Assembly (NCBI GenBank): GCA_014706295.1
Contig: JACSVZ010000007.1
Span: forward strand, 57,550,975 to 57,614,974
DNA from: Lycocorax pyrrhopterus obiensis
Lineage: Eukaryota > Chordata > Aves > Passeriformes > Paradisaeidae
DNA: 64,000 nucleotides
Reading direction: 5' to 3'
Position numbers and translations under genes: made by a program. The notes beneath the pieces are model-generated. The model saw only the letters and a list, made by a program, of their open reading frames with translations, was not told where the DNA came from and searched no databases. How positions within the stretch are numbered: the first letter of the stretch is position 1; each line of letters opens with the position of its first letter. Positions 36,670-51,600 of the stretch are shown here, piece after piece.

Positions 36670-39600
36670 GTCAGTGCTGCTTGTTGCTTTAAAACTCGGC
36701 TGAATATTACTTACAGTTTCCTTGGCTCAAGCCTTCTCTTTTTACATTTGAATTCTGTGTGTTGGTCCCTCTGAAAAACAAAACAACGTCAGATAAACTG
36801 CACTAGCCACCAAATCAGTCCTGGGGGGTGGGTTTGTTTGTTTGTTTTTAATGTAACTTCTGAAATGAGATTTTTTTTCAATACCTCCTCAGAGTACTAT
36901 ACACCAACACGAAGCATTACAAATACCTTCAATGTGGGAAAAGTTTACATTGTGTAAACAAAAGTTCAAGACTGCTAGGTACTATTCTGTGTAATAAAAT
37001 TAATTTTGCTCTGGCAGATTAAGTCCTTTGAGGGAGAGAGGTAAAGGTTCCCTTTTTTTGCCTTTTCATACAACGTTGTTTGAATTCCTTTTTATCCAGA
37101 TTATTTTTTTTACTGCTTCTAATAGATGTGAAGGCTTTTTGTTAACTTGAAATTCAAGGGAAATATTTTCTTTGCTTTTTGGTTTTAGTATAAACAATCA
37201 CACAGCAGCATGCATCATGTTAAAAGGGGGCTGCTACTGAAAAAGCCTGACTTTGTTTCGCTGCTGTTCCCAACTGACTCTGTAAAGTTGTTATGAAGAG
37301 CAGAGTCACAGGCTAAATTTTCAGCTGACAAGAAACTCTGTTTGCAAAAACACATTCTTGTTCTGCACATTTACTGGTATTGCAAACCCTAATCAGCATG
37401 TGGACCATCAGCTGATGGAATTGCTCCTTTCATGGGCACAGCACCTGTTGGATGGATAAAAGCTCAGGGAGTGCAGGTGCTGTTCCTGCTTCAGCAGCCG
37501 GATGTTTATTCATAGGCCCCCTTATTTAACTTCAGCAGTCATTTGGAGTATGAAAAATAGGTGTGTCCTGGCAACAGTTTTAGTTCAATGGTTAATAAAG
37601 GATTTGTGCTATTTTTGAGACTACCCATGTTCCTTCTGCAACAGGTGGGCTTTATGCAGTTCTGGAGTGCAAATATGCTTTCAGTGTAGGTGTGTGGATT
37701 GGGAAAGACTCTTTGGGTAGCACTTACATGCAGAAGAATTTCCCAAGCATCTTTGATGTGGACAGGGGTAACATCCAAACTCTTTCCACTTTGGTTAAGG
37801 TTCCAAAACTTTGACAGCCCTGGGAAGGTTAGTGTTTCAAGCTGTCCAGATGTTGGGACAGCAGCTGGAATAACCCAGGAGCACAAGCACTCTGTCTGAT
37901 GCCCTGCAGTGCCCTCTCTACAACAGACAGAAGGGAAGCCCAACCTGTCTCACTGGAGTTTAAATAAATAAGGCATCAGCTATTTGTAAAGATATACAAG
38001 GACTATTGCTCATGCAGCTGATGATGACCTAACTTAAAGAGAAATCAAGAAAATCTGGTATATAACCTCTTTTTCACAGCATGGTTTGAATTGAAAGGGG
38101 TCTTAAAGGCCATCTAGTTCCACCTCCCCTGCTGTGGTCAGGTACACCTTCCCCTAGACCAGGTTGCTCAGAGTAGAAGGATGACCAGGAGAAAATCACT
38201 GACTTATTACTTTCAGTGAAGTCTTAATTCTTGTTTAGAAAGGTAGTATCCCAATATAGAAGCCACGATCATAAAACAGAGAGGAGTACTAGGAGGTGTA
38301 AAGAGATAAATCTTTCACCGTGTGGTTCCTCAGTAGCCTCCAGGGTACATCCCCTATTTTCCTGCATCCTTTGGTGCAGGAGCATTGTGGGCGTCCATCC
38401 AGCCACTTCCAGCTCACCTGCAGGACCTGGCAGCTCATTCCTGTGCTGAGCACCCTGGTGTGCCCCAGTCCTACAGCAGCTGGGATGTGGTCTCTACCCA
38501 CATGTGGGCTGCCCTCTCTGGGTTGCCCTTTGTGTGGAAACACTGTCGGAGCAGGAGAGGCTCGGGGTATGGGATGTTTACCTGAAAGCCCTGACTGTTT
38601 GCAGGGTCTCTCGTCCCCACAGACAGCGGTGACAAACTGATGGGGTTTGGGCCTCCTGGTGCGAGGCTGCAGCTGTCACAGACGAGCAGCTCTGATGCTG
38701 TTTGGTCCGCAGGAGGAATTTGTTCCAGATGGTTCCGCTGCATGCAAGCTGTTTGCCTCAAGTCTGAGGAAGTCTTGCAGCTTCCATGTGTGCAGGGTGG
38801 CTGCCATTAAACTCTTAAGCCAGGAAAGAAAAAGTGCTTTTTAAAAACACTTGTCATGACTGGGAGGTAAAAACTGATAATCCTCACCAAGATGTTACAG
38901 TGTGTGTGCGTTTTCTTTATTTTCATCCATAACCTCGGTGCTTTATCGAGGGCAATAAACATTGCTCTCCACAGCATATCAATCAGTCATGGAGAGGCTC
39001 TCCAGCTGATTTTGAGCCTCTTCTGACCCTCACAATTGGATAATGATTTCCAAGTAAAGCTTAAAAATATGCCTCTTTTACTAATGTGAAACACCAAATT
39101 ACATTTGCTTCCAAATACAGGGGGATAGGAAGGTATAGCAATGCTTTTCCCTCCTTGCATTAGCAGCATATTAGGCACGTGTGATAGAGTCCCTTTACTC
39201 TTGAGGAGAGTTCCCCCTCACTGGTCTTCCCAGCACGGCAGAGAGGGAAATAACTCAGTGATTAACCAACCCATTAACGAGGTGTGTGTCTAACCAAAGA
39301 CCGAGCTTGTTAAACCCCTAAACACTCCCCTGCCCTGCTATATCTGAATGAATTAGCATTTTAAAAAAATCTCTCAGGAACTTAATTGTACAACAAATAC
39401 CTTAATTTTTCTGGTTTGAAATTTGCTCTGAGAAGCACCTTTTCTTCCTTTCCAATTTTTTTACTAGGAAATTGGAGCACATTCTCCTCAAAAACTTATG
39501 AACTTGATGATTTTCAGTTGGCATGTGGGTGTGTTTGTCCTTACCTCCTGTCACGAAACCAGCACAAAATCTACTTTTAATATATTAGTTAAAGCCTCTT

Positions 39601-42600
39601 TGACAGCACTTTCAGCATGTTTCCACTGTTCTGTTTAAACTTGCCCTTGTTCTGTAGAAGTCATAAACCATGCTACCTGCTGTCTTATCCCAAGTGATTT
39701 TTCTTCTCCTCCCTAATCCTTCTGGAAGGTGGGATGAGGAAAATTCTAGAGTTCCTAAGTTCTGCCTCTGTGCTTAAGTTTATACGTGTAAGTTGACGAT
39801 ACCATTCCTTTTCTCAAACTCTGAGCTGCTGAGAGTTTGCACATGACACTATTTTCTCTCTGTCCAGAAATTGTATTGACCCTGGAAGCACAGCGTGCAA
39901 AAACCAAGAAAATGAGGTCCAGATAAAAAGGATACAATGGATGTACTTCCTATACCTAAACCCAACATTACTGTTAATCTAAGTTCCGTTCTTCTTGTGC
40001 TTGTTTACAGGATCTTGCTGTCAGGAATTGGCTGTTTTTTCATGGTTTTATCCTGTTTGAATTTTAGTCCAGTCATGAAGAATAGTTCCTGTATGTTGGA
40101 ATTATTTGCAACACTTCAGGAATGTGTATATCTTACTAATTTATATAGAGCACCAAGTTTTTAATGTATGAAAGTATTTTGTTAGTTGTGTTTCCCCGTT
40201 GTTCTTGTATTCACGCTTCTTTTTGTTTAGCATTAGGGTGATCAACATGGGATGTCACCTTGAACAGAAAACTTTGTTTAACATCATAAGCTGATCTTGT
40301 AGGCTGAGATTCACATCTCAGTTATTTGTCTCCAGAATGTCATTGAATGAATAAAGCCTCATGTGAAGGAGGAAATACTTGAGAATGGATGTGTGTTGTA
40401 ATTTTGCCTTACTACCAGTACAGAACAACGGCAGCTCTGTTCATTGTAGCATTTATCATGTCAGTCTGAGCTGTCTGAGTTCTCCTTTTCCATGTGAAGC
40501 TCCCAAGAGGCAAAATCCCCTTGGTTCACAAATCCCTGGACTTGCACATTCCCAATAATTCTTCAAGACCCATCAGCATTCCGTATGATTTTCCCAGGGT
40601 TCATGTGATTGATACAGCAGCAGTCCAGTTTTATGCCTTTGAGTATTTTAAATCTTTCTAGTGTGTCATCACTGGGATCAGACTACATGCTTTAAATTAT
40701 CTTGTCAGAAAAGGCCTAATGTTTCACAGTGTCCTGTGTTCAGGAACATGAAGGCTCTGTAGAGAGAGAATGGAAGACAATGAAAAATTATGGAACTCTT
40801 TGCAGTGCAGTTTAAAATTTCCCTCTTTTGTAACAGATGTTTTTTCTTTTCTATCAGAGAAACATTAAAAAGAAAAACTAATGACAATGACTGTGCAAGC
40901 CCAATTGCAAATAATCCTGGCTCAAAAAAGGATGCCCACTTCTGTGCAGTCTGCAGTGACTATGCTTCAGGATACCACTATGGGGTCTGGTCCTGTGAAG
41001 GCTGCAAAGCGTTTTTTAAAAGAAGCATTCAAGGTAGGACAAACAGGGTTTGATAGTTTTGCTTAAATAAATTGTTTCATGTGACCAGGGGCTGCAGCAG
41101 TTGACCTAGTAACGAGTTGGTCTGAAATCCTGGTGTCTGGTGCTCCATGCTGAAAATATATCAACACATGATTTGACTGTTTTATCTCTTGGCTCTGATG
41201 TTATCAAGATCTGGAAACATTACAGAGTGAGCAATTGATTTCTCTAGAGGAGAGGTGGAATGCATAGCACAGTGAGGCCCTGCAGCAAAGGCCTGGGTGG
41301 GATGGCACTGCAGACCTCTGAATCTGATGGGAGTTTGTGGCCCAGCTCAGCTGTAGTAATTGAGAATTAGTTTTCATAGACACAGTAAGAGTAGGCAATT
41401 ATCTGGAGACTTTGCTTGCCAGGAGCTCTTCTTGACAGGAGTCTATTGCCTGGAGCTGTTGAGTCACAGTGTATAATATCTACACACTATGTAAGATGGA
41501 AAAATACGTGTAGCATGTATCAGGTGCTAACCTGATTATTGTTAATGCTCAGCCTCCATCCCTCAGAGCCTGCACTGCAGTATCTCTTACTCTGTCAGAT
41601 CTCTCTATCTAAGACTCCCGCTTCCATGTTTAAATTCTTAAATATTTGGTATTTAGTTCAAGCTTGCTGTGTGGCTGCAGTGTGAAGTAAATGTGGAGCT
41701 CCACGTTTGCTGTCACAGCCAGTGGAAGTCACTTAGGCACCCTATTGCAGCTTTGGGGCACTTTGGTTTCTTTAACCTTGGCCTAGTTATCCTGTTCTTC
41801 GGCCTCATCTGGGATCTTTCGGTGGAAAATCGTTTCTATTGACATTGGCTGCTACACATGGATACCAGTGCAGAAAATCCTGTTGCCGTTTGGTCTTTGA
41901 TGTTCCCCTTCCTCTTCGGCCTGTAAAGCCTTTAGCAATCTTCAGATATTTTCTTTTGGCTCAATATGGCAGAGTTGGTGCCACTTGAAGAATCATATTT
42001 AATTCAGAACTTGTTTTGCCCTTTCACTGTGCGAATTCTGCACAGGTGAATAGCAATTTCTACAAGCTGGTGCAAGTACTTTTGATTTCTAAAATAATTG
42101 AAGAGAACTCTGTGTCCAGTTTGTCACAAATGGAGACTGAATTTGATCTCAAGGTGTTTTCTGTCAAGTAAATTGTTTGCCTTCTCTGTGTTGCTCACAT
42201 GTGCTTGAGCCACCAGCAAGTTACCCACTGTGGTCTTTTGTACACCTCAGTGTACCCTGTCAGGTAATGGTGTTTGTAATTCAAATAAAAGGATAAAAAA
42301 AGACAAATAAAAAAAGCCAGTTCTTGGCATTAAAAACTACCAAGCACTCAGTTGCAACGGTTTTTATGTTAAGATAAAAGACTTTCTGGGCCTGCCATAG
42401 ACCAAAATGTTGGGCTCATGTCTAATTAAAATTAGAAGGTATGGCTGAGCAACTGTGTGTGGTCTGCGTTTGTAGTGTAGTCTGTTTGTCCCACATCGCT
42501 GAACATCTGCCTGCAAGTTAACTTATCCCAAGGCCACAAGAGTTTTAAATCACTTTATACTCCTGTGTGCAACACAGAGCTTCCTCCTCCTCTCCCCGTG

Positions 42601-45600
42601 TGTTGTGTGAAGAGTGATAAACAGTAATTTGTTTTTCAGTCATATCTGCCAGTAGGAAATGGGACAAATTGTAACCCGATCTCTTCTTTTTAAAATTGTC
42701 AGTTCAAAAATTCAAGGTTAAAATAATTCTAATTTTGCACAGAAATAGTCAAAATGGTTCAGTTAAATAATTACTCTTGGGGACATGAACTCTTGGATTT
42801 GCACCAAGTGAAAAAATATTCACTCAAGCAGCAGTATTTTTGCCTAATCTTATTCTTGATTGGGGAAAAAAACCAAAACCAATTTAAAAAGCAGCCTGGG
42901 AGAAAAGATATTAAGAAAAGTAAACGAGTGAATGAGTGAAACGAGTAAATGAGTGAATATTTTTTGCATCCTTTGCTAATTGCTGCAAGAGAGAGTCCCA
43001 GTATTTGGCAGGAGATGATTCAACTGTATTTACACCAGGAGCGTACCCAAGTCCAGTTTACAGTAATAAACCTTTGGACCAGATTATTGATTAATGAAAT
43101 AGAGTAACGTAAAGGGGTTTGGGTAGGAATGAGGTAAGATGGGAAAGAATAAGAGGAGAACAAAAGAGCCTGCAGTGAAAACTGATGAAAATGAGATAAA
43201 CACTTGTCCAGAATATCTAAAACTTACACCCTCTACTTGTGCTTTTCTTTGCAGTTACAGGATGCATAATTTCGTACCACTCTGCTTTCTATCTTGGCCT
43301 TTTTTTTTTTTTTTTGTTATTAACTTTGGTCCGGGGTCAATCCTCCAAAGGCTTCTTCATTCCTGGAACTCACCACATCACAGTTCAGTAAATAGAGCTG
43401 TAGTTTACTTAAATCTTTGCAGGACTGAAGCTGCTCTTTTCAACTCTGCTGAGAAAAAAAAAAAATTAAAATCTGGTATCTGTCAGCTATAGGCTCCGCA
43501 TATAGAGAAAGAAATTGGAGGTTGGAAGCAAATTTCCACAAGAGTGTATGTTCCATTGTTCCATTTTCAAAAAATTAGTTGGTTTTAGAAGGTGCTTGGT
43601 GATCTGCCAGTCACCACTATAAAGCTGAGCTATACTGCCTGGTTAATTCTGAGGCCACAGGTTGATGTTTATAATGTAGGATAAATACACATTTTTGCAT
43701 CAGTTAATGGAGCTCAGATATATGCACATGAAAAAGTTGAGCTGTTTACAGTCAGGAACATTCCTGATTTGGGAAATGCCCAAGATGGTTGGAAATGTTG
43801 AATTTTCCCTTCTTGCCCTGCTGCAGGACACAACGATTACATCTGCCCAGCCACCAATCAGTGCACCATAGATAAAAACCGGCGCAAGAGCTGCCAGGCC
43901 TGCCGGCTGCGGAAGTGCTACGAAGTGGGGATGATGAAATGTGGTGAGTCTGGCATGTCCACGTTCTCAGCTTGGGTTTTCTGGCTTTTTCTTTCTTCCC
44001 TTCAGCCAATTCTGTATCTTTTTTTCCCTTGGAATCCTAAGAAGGCACAACAATTAAAGCAAGGTTTAAGCTGGTTCTATAGGAAGGAATTAACTGATTC
44101 TTAAAGCTGAGGAAGACTTGTCATTTTCAGAAGAAAACCTGTGGGAAGGGGCAAGGTGTAGGTTAAGCATATGAAAACCATATAACCTCTGCAGAGCTTC
44201 GGGGAGCCAGGTGACTTCCATGCAGAATGGGAACTTAGGAGCTGCTGCTTCCAGAGCCTTCCAGAGCCAGTCCCTGCTAATGTGAGGTAAACGAACCTGT
44301 TCTGTGCTCTGCTGGTTGGATGCACTGCAGGAACAGCAGTGTCACATGGAAGCAGCATTAATCCACCCAGTATTCCTCCTTTGACAGTGGCAAGGGTGGG
44401 TGCCTCAGGAGGAGTATAAGAATGAGACCAGCACCTATGTGGAACTACTGCTGTCAGCTCTCAGCTTCCAAAAATTAGCAGCTGGGGACATTAGTAGAAT
44501 GGCAGGTTTTCCATTGTCCCTCTTTTTAATCCCGTAAAGGCTTAGCATCTACAACATTCCTCAGCAGCTTGGCCACCCATCCTGTGAAGAACCAGCTCTC
44601 AGGTTGCCGGGCTTTTGTGTGGGGCTTTGGTGAGGCAGCGAGGCCAAGGCTGTGGGAGGGCAGTTCTTTTTTTTGAACAAGCTATCTTCAGATGATGCCC
44701 CGCAGCTCTTCCACCAAAAGAAATAGTGAACAACCACTGTTTGTCACTGCACCACTCAGAATTATTGAGCCTTTTCTCTTATCCCTATCTCATACTTACA
44801 GTGATGTGACTTCAGTGTAGTCGTGCATTTCTAGATGATATTTTAAAAGTTACTTTTAAGAAGAAAATAATTTGAAAGATGTTTCAGTCTAATGTATGTT
44901 TACAGTCAAGGTTTGCTGTTTCTTATAGGTTCCCCAATGTATGTGATAGAAACAGGCTGGGAAAATATCCCATAAGAACACTGGAGTGGAAAGGAGGAGG
45001 TCACTGTGCTTGGCTCTCCATGATTTGCAGGCGTGCATCTTGTTTCATCCCATTTAATGTAGATACCTATTTCTGTTTCCAGACTAGACACTCTTTTCAT
45101 CCTCCTACAGCTTTGATCTGAAGTCTGTTTGCAAAATATAACTTCTTTCATTAGGAACATTCTTTAGAATTCCAGCCTGCATTTATTGCTGGACAATTAA
45201 TGTCCGTTTTTTCTTGTGACAACATTGTCTTTTAGCTTAGAGGCTCCTCTTCTCTTTATTGTTAACGGCCTGGTTTTGTTTAAGGACTGCATCATATCCC
45301 CTCACAACCTTTGTCTTAGTTGGCTAAATAAAACAAGAAAACTTCTCCTCTTGCAAAATAGGAAAGTAGACAGAACCTGGAAATCATCAGAGTAGCTTGT
45401 CCCTCCACCTGCTCCAGGCAGAGATAACCCAGTTTGCACTTGGATGCCCAGAATCATGGACAGCATTCCAGTGACTCTCCTCACTGCAGCAGCAGTAGTA
45501 CATTTCTGTTGCTGCAGGAGCTTTTCTCTGCGCACAACCCAGGATCCTATTTGCCTTTTTCAAGGTAACATCATGCTGGCAGTTCATAATCACACCATGA

Positions 45601-48600
45601 TCTGTTATGATTGCAGCCTCCCTGCTCATTCCTAGCTGATAACTCCCAGTGTAGAACTGAAATTTCAACTGTTCTTTGTATTATTTTTGTACTCCCAAAG
45701 TACATTTAGTTTCTTTTGCTCAAGTCAGATGGTTCTTTCTATGTGAAGCCCCTGTCTTTTCCTGCAGTGATGATGGATCTCAGCTTTATGGGTGTTTGGT
45801 CTTACCTCCAGACAGGAAAGCCTTACACCTGCAAATAAGACTCCTTTCAAAACCTTACTTTCTGAGTGGTGCTACTGGTCATCTTTATGACTGAGAATTT
45901 TGCTCAAAGTTCTTCCAGTGGAGGTTTCTACCAAGCCCCAGTTCTGGAGTTGGAAAGGTTTGTAAAGACTGATTCTGGAATGATCTTGTAAGGTAGATCT
46001 CCACAATGCTTGCCTTAAATTAATCATTTTATTCTAGCTGCCCAGGAAGTCCTGGTGTGTGATTATACCTCATAGGCACTGTGGTATTACAAGTAAAAAA
46101 TTATAGCATACACTTATGTCCTAGCCTGTGTTCCTTTGAATCTTGTCACATATTCATAAACATGTTTTCCTACAATAATGATTGTCTGCAGGACATTGAT
46201 GACTATGCCAGACAAAAAATGACAGATTGAAACTATAACTGAAAAAAAAAGGAACTGTATTTTTAAATAATTAGTTTTTAAAATAGTAGCACTGAAGCTT
46301 GAAACTCTCGAGAATTTAATTTGAGAGTCTGAACAATTTAATCTCAGAAAAAAGAACATAAAAATTACTCAGAACTGTCTGAGTCACCTGATGAGTTAAG
46401 TGGCACCTGTGAGTAATGCTGATGTATGGACACATGGTGACAGACATTTAAGCCAGACAGATTTTAAGACAGTATTTCTTGCATGAAATGTAAATGCCAT
46501 TTCCCGCCGACCACAGCAATTATCTCTCAAATGTTTTCTCACTAGAACTGTGCTTTAATAAAATTTTTTTATTGTAGAAAGCCATAAAAGAGAACACTTT
46601 CTTTTTAATGAAGGCTACTCTGCGTCTCTGCTCCTTTCTGAGGTCACTTAGTGAATGGATTGGTTCACATCTGCTGAAGCCCTGAATGGGATAGAATGGT
46701 TTGTGAGTGCATTTTTGTTCAGTGGAGACTTGTGTCCAGCAGAAGTGATAAAAGAAGTTCAATTACCACTTTGTAGTTTATGAGAGCTCTTCTTAAAATC
46801 TCGGCACCATTCCCATCGTATCTTTAAATCCTCCCTTTGCAGATTATCAATAGGCACCTTGAGAAAAACCACACTCATAGGTACTTGTGTGTTTAAAACA
46901 TATGTTTCTGTGTTTAAATTGATTAAGCAGTACATGCCATCTTCAGTGCAGTAGGAGACAGTAGAAAAGCGTTGCTCTGGAGTTTCCTGGTCTGAAATTC
47001 TTTAGGATGTTGTCACCCTCAGAAATGTTAAGAAGTCAGCCCAACAAGCCACAGGTATTTTGGTGGAGGCCATCTTGGGGGTGCCTTGTACTAAGGTGAT
47101 AATGGATTTTCTTACAAAGTATACCATCATTGCCAAAAGCGTGAGGGTCTTAAACACTGCATCTGCCAATCCCTCTGCAGGAAGTCCATGTTCTGTGCTG
47201 TTTCAAACAAGGAAGCTACTGCTGAAGTTTGGCACTAGGACTTCTATAACAGTGGTAGAAAAATAATTGCCAGAAGAATTGCACTGTCATCAGGAACAAT
47301 GACAACAGAAAAACTGCAGTAAACTCTGCCCAGCAAACTTCAATAAAATAGATTAGGATAAAACTGATCTTCTCTTGGAACTTTCTGGTGTTTACCTGGG
47401 GAGCTGGAATGGACTTGGACTGTTTGTCAAAGGCAGTGAAGAAGAGGGCAGTTGCTTCATCACTTTGCACACTTGGAGCACCTATGCCCTGCTTTGCTTT
47501 TTATTTGCTTCCTGAGGCTCAAATAGACCTTCTTTCATAACGAGTTTTTAGTTTCCCTGACTTTCATTTCCCTCCTCTGCCCTGCTCCTATATCTTTTCC
47601 CCCATGTATCACTTCTCAACATGTTGAAATTGTTCCAAAGATAAAGTTCCTTTCAGCCCCAAGTGAGGAGGCTGAGAGGCCACACTCAAAAGTGATGGAG
47701 AGATGCTGCTCTTGAATCCTGGCATCATTCAACAAGTTTGCAGGAAGGAAAACAGATTTCTCTGTGGGCTGGTTCAGGATTTGGCTCTTTCCTCCTGTGT
47801 GTGGCTGCTGTGTGCAGTTGAAATACTGTAAAGTACTTTTCACACAGAAAATAAGTGGGGACAAAATGTTTCAAGACATTCTCCGGACATCAGATGTATT
47901 AATTGAATTTTAGCTTTTACAGCAATCACTGTAATTTCGGCTCATGTTTCCATGTGCACACAGGCAGACGGCAGCTCCTTTGTCAGTAGCTCTGCTCTGG
48001 AACATGCACTCAGCAGAACATTTGCATTCGCTTTCAAAGGTGACTGGAGTGATAATGATTTACTAATGTGTATTGGAGCCAGTTTTAAGCTCAAACACTT
48101 TCGAAAACTGATTGTAATATATTCAATGGTAGAATCTGCAGTTGCTACAGAATTGGTTAGTTACATAAGCCATTGCCAGGGACCAAAATCAGCATGAAGG
48201 GCAACGTGCCATGTAACTGCCCACCATATCAGACAGCATTTGTGATTTTCAGAGAATTTGCAAAGCTTGAAAAATAGTGTGTTTTACTGCCAGTAATACC
48301 TGCTGTGGCTCGTTCATGGCTGAGTGAACAACAGGCTCATTTTGATGACCTTTCTTTTAAATGTGCCTCATTTCTTATATCTTGGGGTCATTTACTCATG
48401 TGGTCTGTGGTGCTGTAGCCCAAGGTCTTGCCCTTGGTCCAGCATTCACAGCTGAATACAGCAATTTTCTAGCACAAAATAGCTCTAAATAAGGAGAGCG
48501 TGGTAGGAAGAATGAGGGATTTGATCATTTTGCACTTCTGCAATTGCCTGAATTACCTTTATAGAAATGAATAAAAGTTATTAAGTACAGTTAGGGAGTT

Positions 48601-51600
48601 TGTGGTAAAGTTGAAGATAATCCCTAATCTGGGAAGCCGTATTTTATTGCTCTGCCTTTACACACATTGATCCACATCTCTGTGTCTCCTTAACCAAAAC
48701 ATTAGGCTGGTTGATAATTATTTATAAGATATAGTTTTAGAAACACTTATACATGTCTGTTGCATGCTAATAGATGTATAGGTAGAATTTCTCAGTCCTG
48801 CCTAAACTTTGGATTTTAATAGAAAGCAAAGAAGCTCCTTTATGTCATTGAAAGTTGTTGTTTTAATTGGAAAGACTGGTGTTTTCTGCCGTGTCAGTTG
48901 ACTAGCAAGCTTAAATGTAGTTTTCTTTTTCTTTAAATTCAAGCAGAAGAAAATATAAAGTGTTAATAAACGGTAAATCTTTTAAGTATCTTTTATGCAC
49001 ACGGCTCAGCGATTCAGCCTAGTTCTGCTTTGGCAATATATGGTGAATAAAAACCACCACAAGTAACTCAGAATCTGCTTTGGTTGGGTTTTTTCCCACC
49101 TTGTTTTTGCCATCAGTTATATTTTCTTTAGTAGCAAGTTTTTAATGCAGAAATGTAGTACTCCTAGTTTGGCTTTCTGCATCAGTAATGTGATTATAGA
49201 AATTTGGTTTATGTTTTAAATGGAGCATATTTTTATAATAAGAACTGGTTATATAAGAAACTTGATTCAGTTAAATAACCTAAAGTAATTTAAAGGGGTT
49301 TACTAGTTCCCAGTAAGAACCCTCCCCAAGGATTGAGACCTTTAATACTCTCAAAATCATAACCTGACTGAATTATCTTCAGATGGAGCATGGAGTGCAG
49401 CTGTGTAGATGGAAATTATTCAAGATTTTGTCAATTAGAACAGAATGCTGGACTACTTTTTAAATTGCTTTTAAATTTGATTTCTGTGATCTTCATTAAA
49501 GTATCTGTTCGATTACCTGTGTGTTTATATTTTCTACAAGCTTAAATTTGTATTTATAGGCTACAAAATATTAAGGAACTTTACAACAGTGAATTGGAGA
49601 GGATGACTCAGATCGTGGCACCAAAGATATCTTCAGTGCCACAGAGAAGTTTGGGTGGCAGCATGACAGAGCCCCACAAGAGCACACTTGGTTCACTTCA
49701 GTGCCAGACTCTGAACTAGAGTCAATAAGCTGGCTGCAAGTGCTTCCTTGAACACGTGCTCCTTCTGGCAGGTGTGTCAAAACTGTTGGGATTTCTTACT
49801 TATTGTGTCATCAGGCACATCAGGCTCCTCTCTCCAGTTCTCTCTTAAGCCAGTAGTTTTTCTGACATTATCACCTTAGATAAGGTCCCCAACTGAACAA
49901 CTTTCCATGTGTGCAAAGACTGATGCTCTTGCATCTTCTTTTGGGGTGTTTCACAGCTCCACCAGATACTGGAGAACAAAAACTACTCATGTCACAGAGC
50001 ATTTGGTATTTTTTGATAGCCCAAGAAAACTTTTACCCTGCCTGTGGCTTCTATTCCCTCTGCTACTTTTCTTGTTCTGTATTTCAAGGTGCCTATGGGA
50101 AATGTGCTTCAGCTTTCTAAACAGTGAAAACAATGTGCCGTGTTTCCTTGTGGTTATGGTCTCTCCCATGCCATGGAGATCAGAGCCATGGATCTCTCTA
50201 GACAGAGTGCCCTGGGCACCTCCTCATCTGTCTCCAGCTGTACTATTGTTTCATTTGCCTACTTCACTGTCAGCCTTTCCTCTTTCTCTTCCCTGATGGA
50301 AAATACATACTTTCTGTGCACTACAGGATTTCAGAACGGTCTGCAGCCCACTGTGCCATTCTAGTGGTTTTTGGTAGCTGACAAACCACTTGAAGATTTT
50401 CCTCTTGACCTTTGTGCATTAGTCAAGAAATGAGGCTTAGCACAGAGTTCACTGCATTATCCAGGTGTCTTTGTAGAAAATAGTCTATGCCTTGGTGGCC
50501 TTTGCCTCTCTTCAGGAAGGATTTGCCCAAGCAGATGGTGGAAGAAATTGCTCTATTACTTTTGTAGTTCTGCAGGGAACCTTTTTTGGGGTATTTTCAT
50601 CAAGTCTCATTCCATGAATCTACATAAAATAATGTCTCACGCTCTGACTGTCTCTGCTGGTGTGTAACCTTTCCTTAACTGCTGTTCATCTGCTCTGGAA
50701 ACTTCTAGCTAGTTGTCATTTGGCTAAGCATTTGGTTCTACAAATTATTTATTTCCTTCAATCTGTTATTTGTGCAAATATCCTGTCTGCACTCAGCCCA
50801 TTTCATCATACCCACATCCCTTTCAAAGTTGCAAAACCATCTTTGCTCCAAATGGTGCGAGCCTTAAGCTGGACTTCCAGCTGAAAAATACTTCCAGTTC
50901 CAAATGGCTTATCCCACTTGGATAGCTCTGTGCCTGAGGTCTGTTCATCGAACCAGCTTTGCCTGTTGGTCTTCTCCAGTCCCTTGGATTTCCAGGGACA
51001 GTGTGTCCTCCAATATTGAGAACTTCTTTAACTTTCTTCCACATCCAAGATGGTTTACTGAACAGGCAGCAAGTGAGAGAGTGAGAGCCATGTGCAACTG
51101 AAAGGTCCACATCCTAAAAGTCCTGGAAGACTCTGTTGGTCTTTATTCAGTCAGGTTCTACTTGACTGGACTTTGCATTCACCCCTCCCACAGACTGACC
51201 CAAATGCTGTTTGACAGCTGCTGAAGATGTGACAAGACTATGACCTGAAAAGCCACTTCCACCTGAGGTTCCTCTGCCACATGAGCCTGCGACTCTGCAT
51301 TCACCCAGCATCTTATTTAGCAAGACAAAACCTTAACAGTATCTGAAATCAACTTTTTGTGCCCCCACTGCCCTTATTTTTAATTTGGCTTATGCTTGGA
51401 CCTCTTTGCTAACTGAAGTAGGACTGTAACTGAATATTTTATGAATATTGGGGTTTTAGAGAAGCTTTTAGACTTTCTTTGGCAGCTATGCAAAACCAGG
51501 TAATAGTGATGCTACCAATAACACTGACCAAGAATTGGACAATGCTAAGTTTTGTCAGAATGAACAATTAATGAAGTCCAGGAATGTAAAGGACTGCTCT

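Noticed and set aside
44500..44620. Possible further CR1 tail (GCAGCTTGGCCACCC, GTGAAGAACC)
   Set aside because: Only two short blocks resemble CR1 and the remaining sequence does not follow.
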